Assembly (NCBI GenBank): GCA_050013075.1
Contig: JBEKFZ010000006.1
Coordinates: 24,640 to 88,639 of the forward strand
Length of the DNA: 64,000 nt
From: JBEKIK01 sp050013075
GTDB taxonomy: Bacteria > Planctomycetota > Planctomycetia > Pirellulales > Thermoguttaceae
Direction: 5' to 3'
Both the position numbers and the translations under genes were made by a program. Below the pieces are notes generated by a model. The model was not told the DNA's origin and ran no database searches. It saw only the letters and a list, made by a program, of their open reading frames with translations. Below are positions 18,201-25,112 of the stretch, piece after piece (the stretch's first letter is position 1; each line of letters starts with the position of its first letter).

Positions 18201-19039
18201 TCGGCCTGAGCGAGCAAAGTCGGACCTTCCTTGGGCTTTAAGTCAGCTTTTGGATTTTGGTAAAGCTTTGTCGCCACCGGGGCGGGCGGAGTCTTGTCCT
18301 CGCCGGAGGACTGCAACGCTTCCACCGTACGCCGCGTCGCCGATATGCTTGAATTATTCAATGAAACCAGTTGCATGCTCTCGTTATTACTCCGAGGCGG
18401 CGAATCCAAAGTCTTTATCAGCCTGTCGAACGAATCGACGGCCGCTACCCCGCCATACACGCTGGCGCGGTTCAGTTGCGGCATAATGTCGAGCCGGACG
18501 GCGGTCCCGCCGGACAAAGTTAATTGGAAACTACTTGCGCCCAGTTCCATGGGCGTGACCGCGGTAAGCCGGTTGCCCAACATCTTCGATAGGGTTTCTT
18601 CAAGTTGTCTTCCGCTTATATACTGTAAATTAATGGAAATCGACTTGGTTCGGGCATTGGTCGTGGCGGGCGGATTATGGGCCAGAGTGCCGCGACTGGT
18701 CGGCGATACGGCGGTATCCTTAATGCCGGCTAGGCTTTCGGCTATCTGCGATTGCACTTCGGCAGGCGCGTACACAAGGATTTGGGCAGTGCGGGGGTTG
18801 GAGGTAATCCGCACGTCAGACTGACCCTTGAAATTTTCTTTTAATCGTGCCGTCGTACCCTCTATGATCCCAACCGGACAGGAATAGGCTTTAAGGATTG
18901 GTCCGGCATCCGGGGACGCCTGGTCCTGGGCTTTCATTGGTATGTTAGCCAATAAAACCAGCCCAACTGCCAAAAAAGTCAGGAATCCCAAGACTTTCCA
19001 CAGCCGCCCTTTTCTTGTAAGTGATTTATTGACAAACAT
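15233..19039 (-). CDS. Secretin (GspD/PilQ-like) with many N-domain repeats
   Basis: A 1268-residue outer-membrane secretin, the gated ring of type II secretion or type IV pili. A signal/anchor segment is at about 15-35. A first N-domain follows (ISINLQYISGRQLEETLSKM), then at about 330-800 five N1-type repeats, each opening with a strand such as VEVYKLKYID, FHVFRLKHLS, VNVLRVIPLE, IKVFTIKNGD or NHVFRLKNSP and closing with NSLIV...LI..LD. The secretin gate follows (VMIQVLIAQVTL; VEVLSRPQLMTMDNQEA; GLIVQVTPRISPD; TVILGGLITKDK; VPWVGDLPVIGRLF; LLIIMTPHVV). A 200-residue Pro/Ser-rich tail is unusual. GspD normally has three N1-like domains, so this stalk is longer. No GspE/F/G genes are nearby. 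Confidence 0.92.
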   Translation of the reverse strand: MFVNKSLTRKGRLWKVLGFLTFLAVGLVLLANIPMKAQDQASPDAGPILKAYSCPVGIIEGTTARLKENFKGQSDVRITSNPRTAQILVYAPAEVQSQIAESLAGIKDTAVSPTSRGTLAHNPPATTNARTKSISINLQYISGRQLEETLSKMLGNRLTAVTPMELGASSFQLTLSGGTAVRLDIMPQLNRASVYGGVAAVDSFDRLIKTLDSPPRSNNESMQLVSLNNSSISATRRTVEALQSSGEDKTPPAPVATKLYQNPKADLKPKEGPTLLAQAEAGSRENADQNATEAVPAPGESSAEKAAMEIGQIGPVQVEMLEGLEGLIIRGHRKDVEQVVKVIQQIEQLSAKTEPAVEVYKLKYIDCQALATLITPIYEDVYYLRQGSVSITALVKPNAVLIVGRKENVKTAADLVRKLDQPIAPESQFHVFRLKHLSSSSAYNMLNDFYITNNRTGLGTKVIVSEDTRSNSLIVQASPRDMAEVSELIARLDTPTSAAVNVLRVIPLEHSMASDLSSIIQSAISGQTSTTTTAQQRPATGAAAGATAGTAARAGASSSEQRSAVLRFLTVDAKGHKMLESGILSDVSITADSQANSIIVSAPAESIELLEALIHELDNLPLTEAEIKVFTIKNGDATNLQTMLQNLFSTRGTGTTGTTAYMGAGSTGGLSSVALEGEGAMIPVRLAVDTRTNSIIASGSKGDLNTIYAIILRLDGTDVRERENHVFRLKNSPAVTVSSAINQFLTNIRSMETGITSGITPFAQIEQEVIVVPENNSNSLIVSATPRYFKEIKDIIDKLDERPPMVMIQVLIAQVTLTDNEEFGIELGLQDGLLFDRSSAITSATTGSTNVPGIAFNNQSLGNNPNTTNYNQVGSQGISNFGLNRTNSDLGYGGFVFSASSESVSVLLRALKVNQRVEVLSRPQLMTMDNQEAYIQIGATVGMITGSSSNTVGQTNTVTPTQVGLIVQVTPRISPDNVVAMYMQAEKSNLGPESEGTPVTSVNGQLIREPQIPITRVQTTISAQDGQTVILGGLITKDKTDFHRKVPWVGDLPVIGRLFRYDGVVNKREELLIIMTPHVVRTIAEADEIKKLEAARMNWCLGDVVAITGISSLCPRDGDWSVKDTEVIYPDLNPRGEKPSAVEEKPSAIEAIPTPSPVNGQDNNAAPSGSSGAPSEPPRIPQPDTGAMTPKKSFMPADVAAYRKINGQFRPSQSAATPPAVQPATYERSAPQSGAANPYQPYPNNSNAVTPTTYDAPPSYPATQQYYR

Positions 19040-19326
19040 TTAAGCGCTCTTGTTCAATGGAGAACGAGGATAGACTGTAATGCATAGTGTATAGCCCGCA
19101 AAAAGCGCACTACCTACGCAGCACGAATAATCGGCAAACTTTGCCCACTTCTCCACAGTCCTTTTGTAAAATAATAAAACTTGATCTAAGTCCCCCCCTA
19201 AATAAGTGGCCCGCAAGTCCGATAAAGACTTGTGTTTTTGATTGAGAATTGACACAATAAAGAATGTGATAAACTCCCGAACTCGGAGTTTTGTCGTCAT
19301 GCCTATGTAGCGACGGGGAAATCATC
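19040..19326. promoter_or_regulatory. Divergent promoter region between the two secretin-type genes
   Basis: AT-rich spacer between divergently transcribed genes. On the plus strand, TTGACA (19249-19254) is followed after 15 bases by TAAACT (19270-19275), with TGTGA just before it. This is a plausible sigma-70 type promoter about 52 bases before the ATG at 19327. The spacer is short, so this is tentative. I see no comparable match on the minus strand. Confidence 0.4.
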
Positions 19327-22300
19327 ATGATGATTAGGCCGGGGAAATATCTGCGGCTGGGAGCGATCTCGTGGTCCGCACTTGTGCTGGCATCCATTTT
19401 ATTAGGACCAAGGATTTCAATAGGTGATGATGAGAAGGCTGTTGGAACCGGTTCGGTTCAAGTCTATTCTTCCACAACGACTTCGGAATCTGAATCCAAA
19501 GCGCAAGGCGATGCGAACAAATCCGGCGAACAGCCAACGGCCAATTCTGAAAAGCCGGGCGAAGGAGCGAACAAAGCAGGCGCGACTCCGGGAAAGCCGG
19601 GCGAAGCCTCGGGTAAGCCGGAAGGGCCGCCGGGAAAACCGGGCGGGCCGCCGGGAAAACCGGGCGATGCGGCCAAGCCTGAAGAACCCAAGCCTACTAT
19701 GCGACCCACAAAACCGCCCAAACCGCCCGATCCCGAAGAATTAAAGGTCCGGCCGGATGCGGATGGAAAAGTCCGATTCAATTTCAACAATCAGTCTTGG
19801 CAGCCGGTGTTGGAATGGTTGGCCGAAATATCGGGAATGAGCTTGGATTGGCAGGAACTACCCGGAGACTATTTGAATCTCAAATCCCGGCAACGTTACA
19901 CGGTCCGCGAAACGCGCGATTTAATCAACCGCCATCTTTTGGCGCGGGGATATACTTTGCTCTGCCAGGGCGAGGTCCTATCGGTGGCCAATATCAAAAA
20001 GCTCGACCCCAGCCTGGTGCCGCGTGTCGCGCCCGAAGAGCTTGATAAGCGCGATCCCCACGAATTCGTGAAAGTCTCCTTCCCCTTGGACTGGATTATG
20101 GCGGACACGATCATCGAAGAACTAAAACCCATGATTAGTCCGAACGGGAAGCTCACTCCGCTTAAATCCACGAATCGGCTGGAAGCCATCGATGCCGTGA
20201 TCAACCTGCGGGATATACGTGTGCTGTTAAGCGATGAGCAATCGAGCGACAACCAGCAGCGGCTGGTGCGGGAATTCGTGCTGCAATACGCCCGCGCCAG
20301 CGAGGTGCTGGAGCAATTACAAGCGTTGCTGGGCCCGGAAGCGAAGGGCGAAGGGGCGCCGGGCACGCCCGGCGGGCAAAATCAGCCCGGCGGCGGAGAT
20401 AATGCCCAGCAGCAGGCCATGATGATGGCCCGTATGCAGCAGCAGCAGCAGCAACAACAGCAGCAACAAGGCGGGCAGCCCGGGGCACAGGGCATGACCA
20501 AGTCTAAACCGCAGGTGACCTTGGTCTTGAATCAGCGGAGAAACAGCATTCTGGCGCATGCCCCGCCCGATAAAATGGCCATTATTGCCCAAGCCATTAA
20601 TGCCATCGACGTTCCCTTGGACACCACCCAGTCTTTGTTGAGCAACGTGAGCCGGATGCAAGTTTATCGCATCACGGGCGTCGATCCCGAGCCGGTGGTA
20701 AAGACGTTGCAGGAGATCGGCAATCTCGATCCCACCACTCGCCTGCAAATAGACAAGAAAAATAAGGCGATCATAGCCTATGCCTCGCTGGCCGACCACG
20801 TCACGATTCGCTCGGTGGTGGAGAAGCTCAGCGGCAGCGAGCGGCAGTTTGACGTGATTCACCTGCGGCGGCTGGCGGCCGATTACGTTGCCGGTTCGAT
20901 CATGTTCATGATGGTCGGGGAGAAAAAGGAAAAGCCCGCCCGCCAGCCTTATTGGATGATGGATTATGGCAGTCAATCCAGCAGCGACAAGGACAAAAGC
21001 GCCAATGAATTCCGCGTCGAGGCCGACGTGGAGCATAACCGGCTGCTGCTGTGGGCCAACGAAATTGAATTGGGAGAGGTGGAAAATCTGCTGGTAAAAC
21101 TGGGCGAAATTCCGCCCAAGGGCAGCCGCCACGACACGGTCCGGGTGATCGACGTCGGCGACGGCAAGGAAGGCGAGGAATTGCTCGAGCGGATTCGGCG
21201 TGCATGGCCGTCGATGGCCCCCAATCCCTTGTTGATAAATCCCGCCCCGGACTCGGAGAAAACCACTCCCAAGCCCGCCAAAGAAAAACTTCCCCCGGCG
21301 GAGCCAGCCGTGAAAAGCGCCCTGGGGCGGCCCGTGGAGTCCGATCCGTTGAAGTTCGTGCAATTCAGCAGCGAGGGGGCGTCGTGGACCGGATCCAAAG
21401 AGCCTTCCGGCAAAACGCCTCCTCCGGTCGAGATCAAGCAGGACGCCGACGGCCGCCTGATTATATCCAGCGAGGACACCGACGCCCTGGACTCGATCGA
21501 GGAATTGGTGGCCCAGTTGGCCGCGCCCCGCAAGGATTACAAGATATATAAATTAAAGTATGCCTGGGCCTACGGAGTGTCCTTGAATCTCGAGGATTTC
21601 TTCAAGGACGAGGGGAAGAAGGAAACTCGCTCGAATTTCTGGGATTATTATTACGGCAATAACCAGGACGATTCCAAGGATGATCGTCAAAACCGCTTGT
21701 CCAAGCGGAGGGCGCTGAAATTCATTTCCGATTCGGAAAGCAACACCATTCTCGTGGAGAACGCCGACGCGGCCCAACTGAAAACGATCGACGAGTTGAT
21801 CGCTCTTTACGACAAGCCCCCGCCGGAAGATTCCCAATCGGCCCGAAAAACCGAGACTATTCATCTGGAATATTCCAAGGCCAAGGTGGTGGCCGAAACC
21901 ATCAAGGACGTGTACCGCGATTTGCTTAGCGCGAACGACAAGGCGCTGCAAGGCGCAAAGCCGAACGACCGTGATTCCGCCCGGACTTTCATTTACGAAT
22001 ACTCCTCCGGCGGAGAAGACGGAAAGACGGAACAGAAAATGCCGAAATTCAAGGGTCAGCTTTCCATCGGCATCGACGAATTGTCGAACTCCCTGGCCGT
22101 TTCTGCGCCGGCGTACCTCTTCGATCAAGTACACAAGATGATCACGGACCTGGACCGGGCCGCCGCGCCGACTTCCACGATCAAGGTCGTCAAATTAGCG
22201 CCGGGTGTAAGCAGCCAGCATGCGCGAGAGGTGCTCTCCGACCTACTGGGAGAAGGCGGCTCCAAGGAAAAGACTTCATCCACCGCCAAGCGCCCGGAGT

Positions 22301-22365
22301 CGAACAATAAACAGCAGTCAAAGGGCAATCACACCAAGTCGTCGGGCGAGTCATCATCCAAGTAG
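19327..22365 (+). CDS. Secretin N-domain repeat protein without a secretin gate
   Basis: A 1012-residue exported protein. The signal peptide covers about residues 1-33, followed by a Pro/Gly/Lys-rich stretch (GKPGGPPGKPG). An STN-like first domain (VRFNFNNQSWQPVLEWLAEI) and about six secretin N1-like units follow (LVREFVLQYARASEVLEQL; MQVYRITGVD; FDVIHLRRLA; YKIYKLKYAW; ETIHLEYSKAK; IKVVKLAPGV), with NSILAHAP or NTILVENAD cores. A poly-Gln run of ten or so residues at about 381-392 comes from CAG/CAA repeats (20438-20470). No gate domain is present, so it cannot form the channel itself. I start at ATG 19327, after GGGGAA. It is divergent to the true secretin. Confidence 0.85.
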   Translation: MMIRPGKYLRLGAISWSALVLASILLGPRISIGDDEKAVGTGSVQVYSSTTTSESESKAQGDANKSGEQPTANSEKPGEGANKAGATPGKPGEASGKPEGPPGKPGGPPGKPGDAAKPEEPKPTMRPTKPPKPPDPEELKVRPDADGKVRFNFNNQSWQPVLEWLAEISGMSLDWQELPGDYLNLKSRQRYTVRETRDLINRHLLARGYTLLCQGEVLSVANIKKLDPSLVPRVAPEELDKRDPHEFVKVSFPLDWIMADTIIEELKPMISPNGKLTPLKSTNRLEAIDAVINLRDIRVLLSDEQSSDNQQRLVREFVLQYARASEVLEQLQALLGPEAKGEGAPGTPGGQNQPGGGDNAQQQAMMMARMQQQQQQQQQQQGGQPGAQGMTKSKPQVTLVLNQRRNSILAHAPPDKMAIIAQAINAIDVPLDTTQSLLSNVSRMQVYRITGVDPEPVVKTLQEIGNLDPTTRLQIDKKNKAIIAYASLADHVTIRSVVEKLSGSERQFDVIHLRRLAADYVAGSIMFMMVGEKKEKPARQPYWMMDYGSQSSSDKDKSANEFRVEADVEHNRLLLWANEIELGEVENLLVKLGEIPPKGSRHDTVRVIDVGDGKEGEELLERIRRAWPSMAPNPLLINPAPDSEKTTPKPAKEKLPPAEPAVKSALGRPVESDPLKFVQFSSEGASWTGSKEPSGKTPPPVEIKQDADGRLIISSEDTDALDSIEELVAQLAAPRKDYKIYKLKYAWAYGVSLNLEDFFKDEGKKETRSNFWDYYYGNNQDDSKDDRQNRLSKRRALKFISDSESNTILVENADAAQLKTIDELIALYDKPPPEDSQSARKTETIHLEYSKAKVVAETIKDVYRDLLSANDKALQGAKPNDRDSARTFIYEYSSGGEDGKTEQKMPKFKGQLSIGIDELSNSLAVSAPAYLFDQVHKMITDLDRAAAPTSTIKVVKLAPGVSSQHAREVLSDLLGEGGSKEKTSSTAKRPESNNKQQSKGNHTKSSGESSSK

Positions 22366-22407
22366 TTTAGGCGCGATAAAAAAATACCTAATCATCTTAA
22401 ACAGGAG

Positions 22408-22456
22408 GACAGGCATTCTTGCCTGTCTTTTTGGAGGCGGACAAGAATGTCCGCCC
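22408..22456 (+). terminator. Intrinsic terminator after the N-domain gene, plus second hairpin
   Basis: GACAGGC-ATTCTT-GCCTGTC (22408-22427) followed by TTTTT is a textbook intrinsic terminator 43 bp after the stop. A second hairpin GGCGGAC-AAGAAT-GTCCGCC (22437-22456) and the word GCCTGTCTTTTTT follow. These look like repeat-derived terminators. Confidence 0.75.
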
Positions 22457-22645
22457 TCCCGGTTGCCTGTCTTTTTTACTATCAGCTTGCGCTGCAACAG
22501 GTTATACATGCTAGCATGAGGGGTTTTAAGAAATACGGGGCCGGCTTCAATTTTTGTAATTTGCCATTAAAAACCGCCGCCATTTCATATTGGAACGACG
22601 GCCTGATTATGGTACCGTATATGCCCCGCTGGTAATTAGGCTGTG

Positions 22646-22763
22646 TGGGGCGACAGGGAAGCTGGTTGCCCCAAGTCTAAGGACGCGAAGGAGCGTCCCG
22701 GGAACAATGCAAAGGTCGCGATCCGATTAAAGATGGCGACCGGCCTGCAAGGAAGGAGGCCGA
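22646..22763 (+). ncRNA. Candidate structured leader: three or four consecutive hairpins before rimI
   Basis: Hairpin 1 has a nine-base-pair stem TGGGGCGAC/GTTGCCCCA with a ten-base loop (22646-22673). Hairpin 2 is GGACGC-GAAGGA-GCGTCC (22681-22698). Hairpin 3 pairs GGTCGCGATC with GATGGCGACC, nine of ten pairs, with an eight-base loop (22714-22741). A weak GGCC/GGCC stem (22742-22761) covers the ribosome binding site of rimI (GGAAGGAGG). None of the repeat families seen elsewhere in the window matches. It could be a cis-regulatory leader or a small RNA; I do not recognise a known class. Confidence 0.4.
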
Positions 22764-22764
22764 G

Positions 22765-23283
22765 ATGCATTTCGACCAGAAACAGGAAGTCCGCGTCCAC
22801 ATTCGCTGGATGATTCGGCGCGATATGCCCGAAGTCCTGGCCATCGAAAAACAGTGCTTCGAGTATCCCTGGACCGAAGACGACTTCGTCAGTTGCCTTA
22901 GGCAGCGCAATTGCATCGGCATGGTGGCCGAACACGAAGATCGGGTAGTGGGATTCATGATTTACGAACTCCACAAAACCCGAATTCACGTGTTGAACTT
23001 CGTGGTGGCGAAAGACTGCCAACGCCAAGGGGTGGGCAGTCAAATGATCGCCAAACTCACGGCCAAACTCTCCACTCAACGCCGCAGCCGCATCGTGCTG
23101 GAAGTCCGCGAAACCAACGTATCCGCGCAATTGTTCTTCCGCGAGAACGGCTTCCGCGCGGTGTCGGTGTTGCGCAGTTATTACGCCGATACGCCGGAAG
23201 ACGCCTATATCATGCAATACCGTTATCGCCCGGAAAAAGTTCCCGCCCAAACCGTCGATCGCATCACGCGATTGGCCGGATAG
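22765..23283 (+). CDS. rimI: GNAT N-acetyltransferase, RimI-like
   Basis: A 172-residue GNAT-fold enzyme, most like RimI, which acetylates the N-terminal Ala of ribosomal protein S18 with acetyl-CoA. Visible features are the opening IRRDMPEVLAIEKQCFEYPW, the strand HVLNFVVAKDCQRQGVGSQMI carrying the acetyl-CoA loop (Q/R-x-x-G-x-G), and the C-terminal LEVRETNVSAQLFFRENGF. A strong GGAAGGAGG site precedes the ATG. The usual partner tsaB is not adjacent. An unusual hairpin-rich leader is upstream. Another GNAT substrate cannot be excluded. Confidence 0.82.
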   Translation: MHFDQKQEVRVHIRWMIRRDMPEVLAIEKQCFEYPWTEDDFVSCLRQRNCIGMVAEHEDRVVGFMIYELHKTRIHVLNFVVAKDCQRQGVGSQMIAKLTAKLSTQRRSRIVLEVRETNVSAQLFFRENGFRAVSVLRSYYADTPEDAYIMQYRYRPEKVPAQTVDRITRLAG

Positions 23284-23311
23284 CGGAAATTCATCCGAAA
23301 TATGCAGTTAT

Positions 23312-23342
23312 TCTGGTTCCCACGCAGAGCGTGGGAACCAGG
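23312..23342. repeat. Perfect palindrome after rimI
   Basis: TGGTTCCCACGC-AGA-GCGTGGGAACCA, with twelve-base perfect arms about 30 bp after the rimI stop and no T-run. A dispersed repeat type, possibly a transcript-end structure. Confidence 0.8.
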
Positions 23343-23350
23343 GAATAATC

Positions 23351-23491
23351 GCGAAACCGCAAGCGGTTATAAGGTTACGGGCGAAACCGCAAGCGGTTAT
23401 AAGATCACGGGCATAATCATTGCGAAACTGCAAGCGGTTATAAGGTTACGGGCGAAACCGCAAGCGGTTATAAGGTTACGGGCGAAACCGC
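23351..23491. repeat. 30-bp tandem repeat built on family C cores
   Basis: The 30-base unit is GCGAAACCGCAAGCGGTTAT followed by AAGGTTACGG. Units begin at 23351, 23381, 23422 (after 11 extra bases), 23452 and 23482 (truncated). Each unit contains the hairpin AACCGC-AA-GCGGTT. There are no unique spacers, so it is not CRISPR. It lies upstream of the aminotransferase. Confidence 0.9.
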
Positions 23492-23586
23492 AATTGATAT
23501 CTGAGTACCATTTCTAACCCGCCGGGTCTAGCGGATCTTAGTCACTCGGATTATGCTTAAAAATAGTTTTTTTGAGGGCCCAAATT

Positions 23587-24816
23587 ATGAGCGAAGACCG
23601 GCGCATCGGCGAGCAAACCTCGACCAACCAACCGTTTATCATCGAAGTGGCCGACCGTGTGCGGCGACTGCCGCCATATCTTTTTGCCCAAATCAACAAA
23701 TTGCTGCATGAAAAACGCCGCGGGGGCAACGACGTAATCGATCTGGGCATGGGCAATCCCAGCGATCCGCCGCAAGATTTAGTGGTGGAAAAGCTCACCG
23801 AAGCCGCCCGGGATCCGAAAAATCACGGCTATTCCGAGGCCAAGGGCATTTTGAGCCTGCGCCGCGAGGTGGCCTCGAAATACTTCAAACAGCACGGCGT
23901 AAGGCTCGACCCCCAAGATCAAGTCCTGGTGTGCCTTGGATCAAAGGAGGGATTTAGTCATATGTGCCTGGCATTGGTCGGTCCGGGCGACACGGCAATT
24001 GTTCCCGCTCCTCACTATCCTGCCCATCTTTACGCGGTGGCAATGGCCGCCGCCAACGCGATCCTGTTGGAAGTAATCGATCCCGCGAAATTTCTATCCA
24101 ACATCGATTACACCTGCCGGCACATGGTTCCGCGGCCGAAATTGCTGATTATCAATTTTCCGCACAATCCCACGACCACTGTGGTTGAACCGGAGTTTTA
24201 CGTGGAAGTGGTGAAACTGGCGAAGAAGTGGAAATTCATGGTCATAAGCGACCTGGCTTACGCCGACGTGGTTTTCGACGGGTACAAGACGCCCAGTTTT
24301 CTTGCCGCCCCGGGGGCGATCGACGTGGGCGTGGAACTGACCACCATGAGCAAAGGCTACAACATGGCCGGCTGGCGGGTGGGCTTTGCCGCCGGAAATT
24401 CCGAAATGCTCCGGGCGCTTTCCACGATTAAAGGTTATTACGATTACGGCATGTTTCAGCCCATTCAAATTGCCGCCATCATGGCTTTGCGCCACACCGA
24501 TGCCGCCGTGGAGGCGCAAGCCGCGATTTATCAGCGCCGCCGCGACGTGCTATGCGAGGGCCTGTCACGGCTCGGCTGGCCGGTCGAGCGCCCCAAGGCC
24601 AGTATGTTCGTATGGACAAAAATGCCCGAACCCTGGGCCTCGCAAACCACTTCCTTCGAATTCGCCATGAAACTACTGCAAGAGGGCGACGTGGCGGTCA
24701 GCCCGGGCGCCGGTTTCGGTCCGACGGGCGAAGGCCACCTGAGGCTCGCCCTGGTGGAAAATGAAAATCGACTCCGCCAGGCCGTGCGGCAAATCGGGCG
24801 CTGCCTGGGGAAATAG
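23587..24816 (+). CDS. Class I/II aminotransferase (AlaC / LL-DAP aminotransferase type)
   Basis: A 409-residue PLP-dependent aminotransferase. Family features are IDLGMGNPSDPP (substrate loop), LGSKEGFSH, NFPHNPTTTVV with the PLP-binding Asn, DLAYADVVFDGY (Asp and Tyr contacts), and TTMSKGYNMAGWRVGF with the Schiff-base Lys. The sequence resembles the group used for alanine, methionine or LL-diaminopimelate transamination; the exact substrate cannot be told. I start at ATG 23587, with GAGGG nine bases before; a TTG further up is less likely. It stands alone. Confidence 0.9.
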   Translation: MSEDRRIGEQTSTNQPFIIEVADRVRRLPPYLFAQINKLLHEKRRGGNDVIDLGMGNPSDPPQDLVVEKLTEAARDPKNHGYSEAKGILSLRREVASKYFKQHGVRLDPQDQVLVCLGSKEGFSHMCLALVGPGDTAIVPAPHYPAHLYAVAMAAANAILLEVIDPAKFLSNIDYTCRHMVPRPKLLIINFPHNPTTTVVEPEFYVEVVKLAKKWKFMVISDLAYADVVFDGYKTPSFLAAPGAIDVGVELTTMSKGYNMAGWRVGFAAGNSEMLRALSTIKGYYDYGMFQPIQIAAIMALRHTDAAVEAQAAIYQRRRDVLCEGLSRLGWPVERPKASMFVWTKMPEPWASQTTSFEFAMKLLQEGDVAVSPGAGFGPTGEGHLRLALVENENRLRQAVRQIGRCLGK

Positions 24817-25112
24817 GGTTTTTGTGATTTGTGATGAATGAACACGGCCAATAAACGGCTGCTGTCGCAAGCGAGCGTCTCATAAACCGGGGCATTTATT
24901 TTTGTTAATTTTGAGTGTACGGAATGTTGCCGCACTTTTGTGGTCGAGAGAAAACTTTTAATAAATATTCGGCTGAAAATAAATCTATTTTCCGCCGAGG
25001 CGCTCGTTGGCGCGCTGGTATGCGCGACCGTGCAGGCGCTGCAAGTGCCGATTCCAACATCCGCCGCCGAAGTGAAGTGAACAAACTAATCAATCACAGA
25101 AAGGACAGAACA
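24817..25112. other. Gap before the sulfatase
   Basis: AT-rich DNA around 24890-24990, then GC-rich sequence that can be read as an upstream extension of the sulfatase frame but lacks coding features. No strong palindrome or promoter stands out. Confidence 0.5.

Noticed and set aside
23351..23491. CRISPR-like direct repeats
   Set aside because: Units are contiguous at 30 bp (one 11-bp insertion) with no unique spacers and no cas genes nearby; it is a tandem repeat.
24915..25112. Upstream extension of the sulfatase frame (66 codons)
   Set aside because: A signal peptide with its own AAAGGA site begins at 25113; the extension is Arg-rich and has no protein features.
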